Part shown: positions 7,092-8,550 of the stretch, one piece after another
How positions within the stretch are numbered: the first letter of the stretch is position 1
Layout of the letters: each line of letters opens with the position of its first letter
Assembly (NCBI GenBank): GCA_010021705.1
Contig: RGMU01000057.1
Location: forward strand, 1-8,550
From: Chitinophagia bacterium
GTDB taxonomy: Bacteria; Bacteroidota; Bacteroidia; Chitinophagales; Chitinophagaceae
Direction: 5' to 3'
DNA length: 8,550 nucleotides
Notes under the pieces: generated by a model
Told to the model about the DNA's origin: nothing
The model's input: the letters and a program-made list of their open reading frames with translations, nothing else
The model's database searches: none
Program-made: the position numbers and the translations under genes

Positions 7092-7121
7092 CTGTAAACA
7101 GCTAATCTTTAGTTAATAACT
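7092..7121. promoter_or_regulatory. Possible operator palindromes in the divergent region
   Basis: Two short inverted repeats lie between the divergent promoters: CTGTAAACAG (7092-7101, arms CTGT/ACAG) and AGTTAATAACT (7111-7121, arms AGTTA/TAACT). Their position 34-63 bases upstream of the minus-strand boxes and about 50-80 upstream of the first plus-strand box fits a regulator site. In DNA this AT-rich such short palindromes also arise by chance. Confidence 0.2.
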
Positions 7122-7170
7122 CAAATATTACTTTGCTTTACAATTTCATTAATATTTACTAATGGATAGC

Positions 7171-7178
7171 TATATTTG
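7171..7178 (+). promoter_or_regulatory. Distal -7 box upstream of the response regulator (TATATTTG)
   Basis: A perfect TAnnTTTG match lies 71 bases before the likely start codon. No -33 TTTG is seen at 19-21 bases, so this could be a second start site or chance in AT-rich DNA. Confidence 0.4.
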
Positions 7179-7210
7179 TAAATAACAGTGCAATAAACCA
7201 AAAATAATCT

Positions 7211-7218
7211 TACCTTTG
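7211..7218 (+). promoter_or_regulatory. Proximal -7 box of the response regulator operon (TACCTTTG)
   Basis: This perfect TAnnTTTG box is identical to the one in front of the tRNA and ends 30 bases before the TTG start at 7249, giving a leader of about 25 bases. The -33 region is not recognisable. Confidence 0.55.
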
Positions 7219-7248
7219 ATATTGGAATTAAAGTAAAATTTTGCTATA

Positions 7249-7632
7249 TTGCTGAACGATATTAAAGTGCTTGTCGTAGATGATAACAAGCTTAGTTTGA
7301 AAATTGCTAATATCATATTAGAAAAGCAAAAAGCAACAGTAAGCACATGCTTTACCGGTACAGAAGCTATTATAGAACTAAAAACTAAACAATACGATGT
7401 AGTGCTCATGGATATTCAAATGCCCGAATTAGACGGATTTGCCACCACACACTACATAAGAAACGAATTGAAAAGCAATATACCCGTTATTGGCATCACT
7501 GCCCACCTTTTGGAAGAAGAAGAAGTAAAAGCACGCGAAGCCGGCATGAACGGCTATTTGGGAAAGCCTTTTGACCAAGTAGAACTTTGCGAAATCATTA
7601 TTAATTCAATCGGTAAAATCAATAATCAATAA
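7249..7632 (+). CDS. Single-domain response regulator (REC only)
   Basis: This 127-aa protein consists of one receiver domain and takes a phosphoryl group from a histidine on a kinase or HPt protein. All key residues are visible: the acidic pair Asp11-Asp12 (VLVVDDN), phospho-acceptor Asp55 in VVLMDIQMPELDG, Thr84 (GITAH) and Lys106 (LGKPFD). The MDxQMPxxDG form is typical of receivers in phosphorelays and hybrid kinases. There is no DNA-binding or enzymatic output domain. The start is unusual: no in-frame ATG precedes the first beta strand, and a stop codon at 7234 leaves TTG at 7249 as the only sensible start (MLNDIKVLVVDD). The HPt gene follows after 14 bases, so the two are almost certainly co-transcribed. 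It could work like Spo0F as a relay, or as a phosphate sink. The kinase is not in the window. Confidence 0.9.
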   Translation: MLNDIKVLVVDDNKLSLKIANIILEKQKATVSTCFTGTEAIIELKTKQYDVVLMDIQMPELDGFATTHYIRNELKSNIPVIGITAHLLEEEEVKAREAGMNGYLGKPFDQVELCEIIINSIGKINNQ

Positions 7633-7646
7633 TTTAATAACTCATT

Positions 7647-8024
7647 ATGTTGTCTTCTTCCATTTTAGATTTAAGCTATGTTAGCGAGCTTGCGGGCAGC
7701 GATAAACATTATATGTACGACATTATCAACATATTTATTGATACCAACAACGAAGGTATTGATAAATTAGATAAACTTGTACAAACCGAAGCCTCTTATG
7801 AAGACATCCAACGCCAGGCACACTACCTAAAGTCCAGCGCATCTATCATAAAAGTAAAAGACAACCACGAACACTTAGTGAGAATAGACGCAATGATGAA
7901 AATTGCTATCAAAGAAAAGCAAACCGCCAATATGGACGAAGTGAAAACACGCATTGCACTCCTAAAAGCCAATTATCAAGAAGCACTCCCATTCCTCAAC
8001 GAAGAACTTACAAAATATAAATAA
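7647..8024 (+). CDS. HPt (histidine phosphotransfer) domain protein
   Basis: This 125-aa protein is an all-helical phosphotransfer domain that carries phosphate on a histidine between receiver domains. The active helix is at AHYLKSSASIIKV (58-70): His59 is the phospho-acceptor, and Lys62 with the Ser pair corresponds to the usual HxLKGSS pattern. The preceding DKHYMYDIINIFIDTNNEGIDKL (19-41, in part) resembles the first helices of HPt domains. It has no kinase, receiver or membrane part, and its length is that of a lone HPt module. The ATG at 7647 lies 14 bases after the stop of the receiver gene. The evident partner is that receiver. The conserved glycine after Lys is a serine here, which many HPt proteins tolerate. 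The call is from motif and helix pattern. Confidence 0.8.
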   Translation: MLSSSILDLSYVSELAGSDKHYMYDIINIFIDTNNEGIDKLDKLVQTEASYEDIQRQAHYLKSSASIIKVKDNHEHLVRIDAMMKIAIKEKQTANMDEVKTRIALLKANYQEALPFLNEELTKYK

Positions 8025-8028
8025 CCTC

Positions 8029-8047
8029 TTTTTTAACCATTAAAAAA
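8029..8047. repeat. A/T-only inverted repeat between HPt and repeat-protein genes
   Basis: TTTTTTAA (8029-8036) and TTAAAAAA (8040-8047) are exact inverted copies around CCA. With no G-C pairs the hairpin is weak, so complete termination is unlikely. It could cause pausing or partial termination, or simply reflect AT-richness. Confidence 0.35.
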
Positions 8048-8085
8048 AATACAACCTTAAATAAACCTTATACCCCATAGTGTTT

Positions 8086-8550
8086 ATGAGCGAAAACAGC
8101 ACCAACGACAGCCAAAATCCCGAGCAGGATACCACAAAAACCGGCAGAGCCAAAATTAAAATAGAACCCACAAACGTTTCGCCCGAGCGAAACAAAGAAT
8201 TTCTTAACCGGCAAAAACGCATAGAAGGGCTTGAAAGTAGCGGATACTCTCCCAATGCCCAATACGATGCCCCTAAGCCACCACAAGAAGGCAGCGATAA
8301 CACCACCCAAAAGCCACATTGGGATAAACCCCGCTACAACAATGACGGCGGTGGCGACAGACCCCGTTACAATAAAGAAGGTGGCGACAGACCACGCTAC
8401 AATAAAGAAGGCGGTAATGATCGCCCACGTTATAACAATGATGGTGGAGACAGACCCCGCTACAATAGTGGTGGCGACCGTCCCCGCTATAACAATGATG
8501 ACGGTGGCGACAGACAAACCAGCGGCAGTCGGTCAAGAAATCGCGGATGA
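8086..8550 (+). CDS. Hypothetical disordered protein with RPRYN repeats
   Basis: I do not recognise a named family. The 154-aa product has a polar, charged N-terminal part (to about residue 79, including KIKIEPTNVSPERNKEF and RQKRIEG), then six tandem repeats of the type DRPRYN(N/K)(D/E)GG at residues 80-141, and a short tail rich in Ser, Arg and Gly. It is predicted to be disordered and rich in Arg, Tyr, Asn and Gly, like RNA-binding tails in bacterial RNA helicases, Rho and pseudouridine synthases of this phylum; binding RNA is an inference. There is no signal peptide or membrane segment. A GTG at 8080 would add two residues, but the ATG at 8086 is preferred. No promoter box is seen in the 61 bases after the HPt gene, so read-through from that operon is likely. 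The TGA is the last codon of the window. Confidence 0.7.
   Translation: MSENSTNDSQNPEQDTTKTGRAKIKIEPTNVSPERNKEFLNRQKRIEGLESSGYSPNAQYDAPKPPQEGSDNTTQKPHWDKPRYNNDGGGDRPRYNKEGGDRPRYNKEGGNDRPRYNNDGGDRPRYNSGGDRPRYNNDDGGDRQTSGSRSRNRG
8323..8508 (+). repeat. Six in-frame tandem repeats of 27-33 bp
   Basis: The copies measure 33, 30, 33, 30, 27 and 33 bp, always a multiple of three, and each begins with a GAY codon followed by a Lys or Arg codon (DKPRYN or DRPRYN). Copies differ at many synonymous positions (CGC/CGT, AAC/AAT, GGC/GGT/GGA) while the RYN core is kept. This points to slippage expansion followed by selection on the protein. Confidence 0.85.

Noticed and set aside
7170..7409. Minus-strand frame of 79 codons opposite the receiver gene start
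   Set aside because: It overlaps the well-supported REC domain and both -7 boxes, and has no recognisable product.
7249..8024. REC and HPt as debris of a frameshifted hybrid kinase
   Set aside because: Each frame has its own start, full domain and stop. A stop and promoter boxes lie upstream, and no kinase remnant is visible in 7059-7248.
8323..8514. Tandem repeats as a CRISPR array
   Set aside because: The units are contiguous, in-frame coding repeats without unique spacers and with variable length.
8068..8517. Minus-strand open frames of 149 and 87 codons opposite the repeat protein
   Set aside because: They mirror the tandem repeats. A repeat whose units are multiples of three stays open in other frames too; the products are low-complexity Val/Ile/Ala or His/Cys/Tyr-rich strings with no promoter or family pattern.

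Overview
The window looks like chromosomal DNA of a member of the Bacteroidota, probably an aerobic one. The evidence is the repeated -7 promoter box TAnnTTTG in front of most transcription units (seven perfect copies), the lack of Shine-Dalgarno sequences at the starts, a secreted DPP5-like S9 peptidase and a heme A synthase. The genus cannot be told from this sequence alone.

Layout, left to right. A truncated minus-strand gene for a secreted protein (its first 18 codons) opens the window. A non-coding stretch follows, with a two-way hairpin and a strong intrinsic terminator that ends a minus-strand tRNA with anticodon CAT. The tRNA has its own near-consensus promoter, squeezed against the stop codon of the S9 peptidase (504-2522, minus). 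A divergent promoter region leads to a lone GT-B glycosyltransferase (2731-3840, plus), whose stop codon overlaps that of the convergent heme A synthase ctaA (minus). Upstream of ctaA on the same strand is a large membrane-anchored nucleotide-sugar dehydratase of the FlaA1/CapD/WbpM/PglF family (5061-6980). A second divergent promoter region then drives a plus-strand group: a single-domain response regulator (7249-7632), an HPt phosphotransfer protein (7647-8024) and a disordered protein with six RPRYN-type repeats (8086-8550), whose stop codon is the last three bases of the window.

Functionally these are several independent units rather than one system. Peptide degradation in the cell envelope (peptidase), respiratory cofactor synthesis (ctaA) and surface glycan synthesis (dehydratase, glycosyltransferase) are represented by single genes. 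The least ordinary part is the right end: a receiver domain and an HPt domain encoded as separate tandem genes, without a histidine kinase or output domain, followed at short distance by an Arg/Tyr/Asn/Gly-rich repeat protein. I see no CRISPR array, insertion sequence, integrase, toxin-antitoxin pair or recognisable defence system, and I do not claim a new system. The REC-HPt-repeat protein group is the best candidate for a second look.
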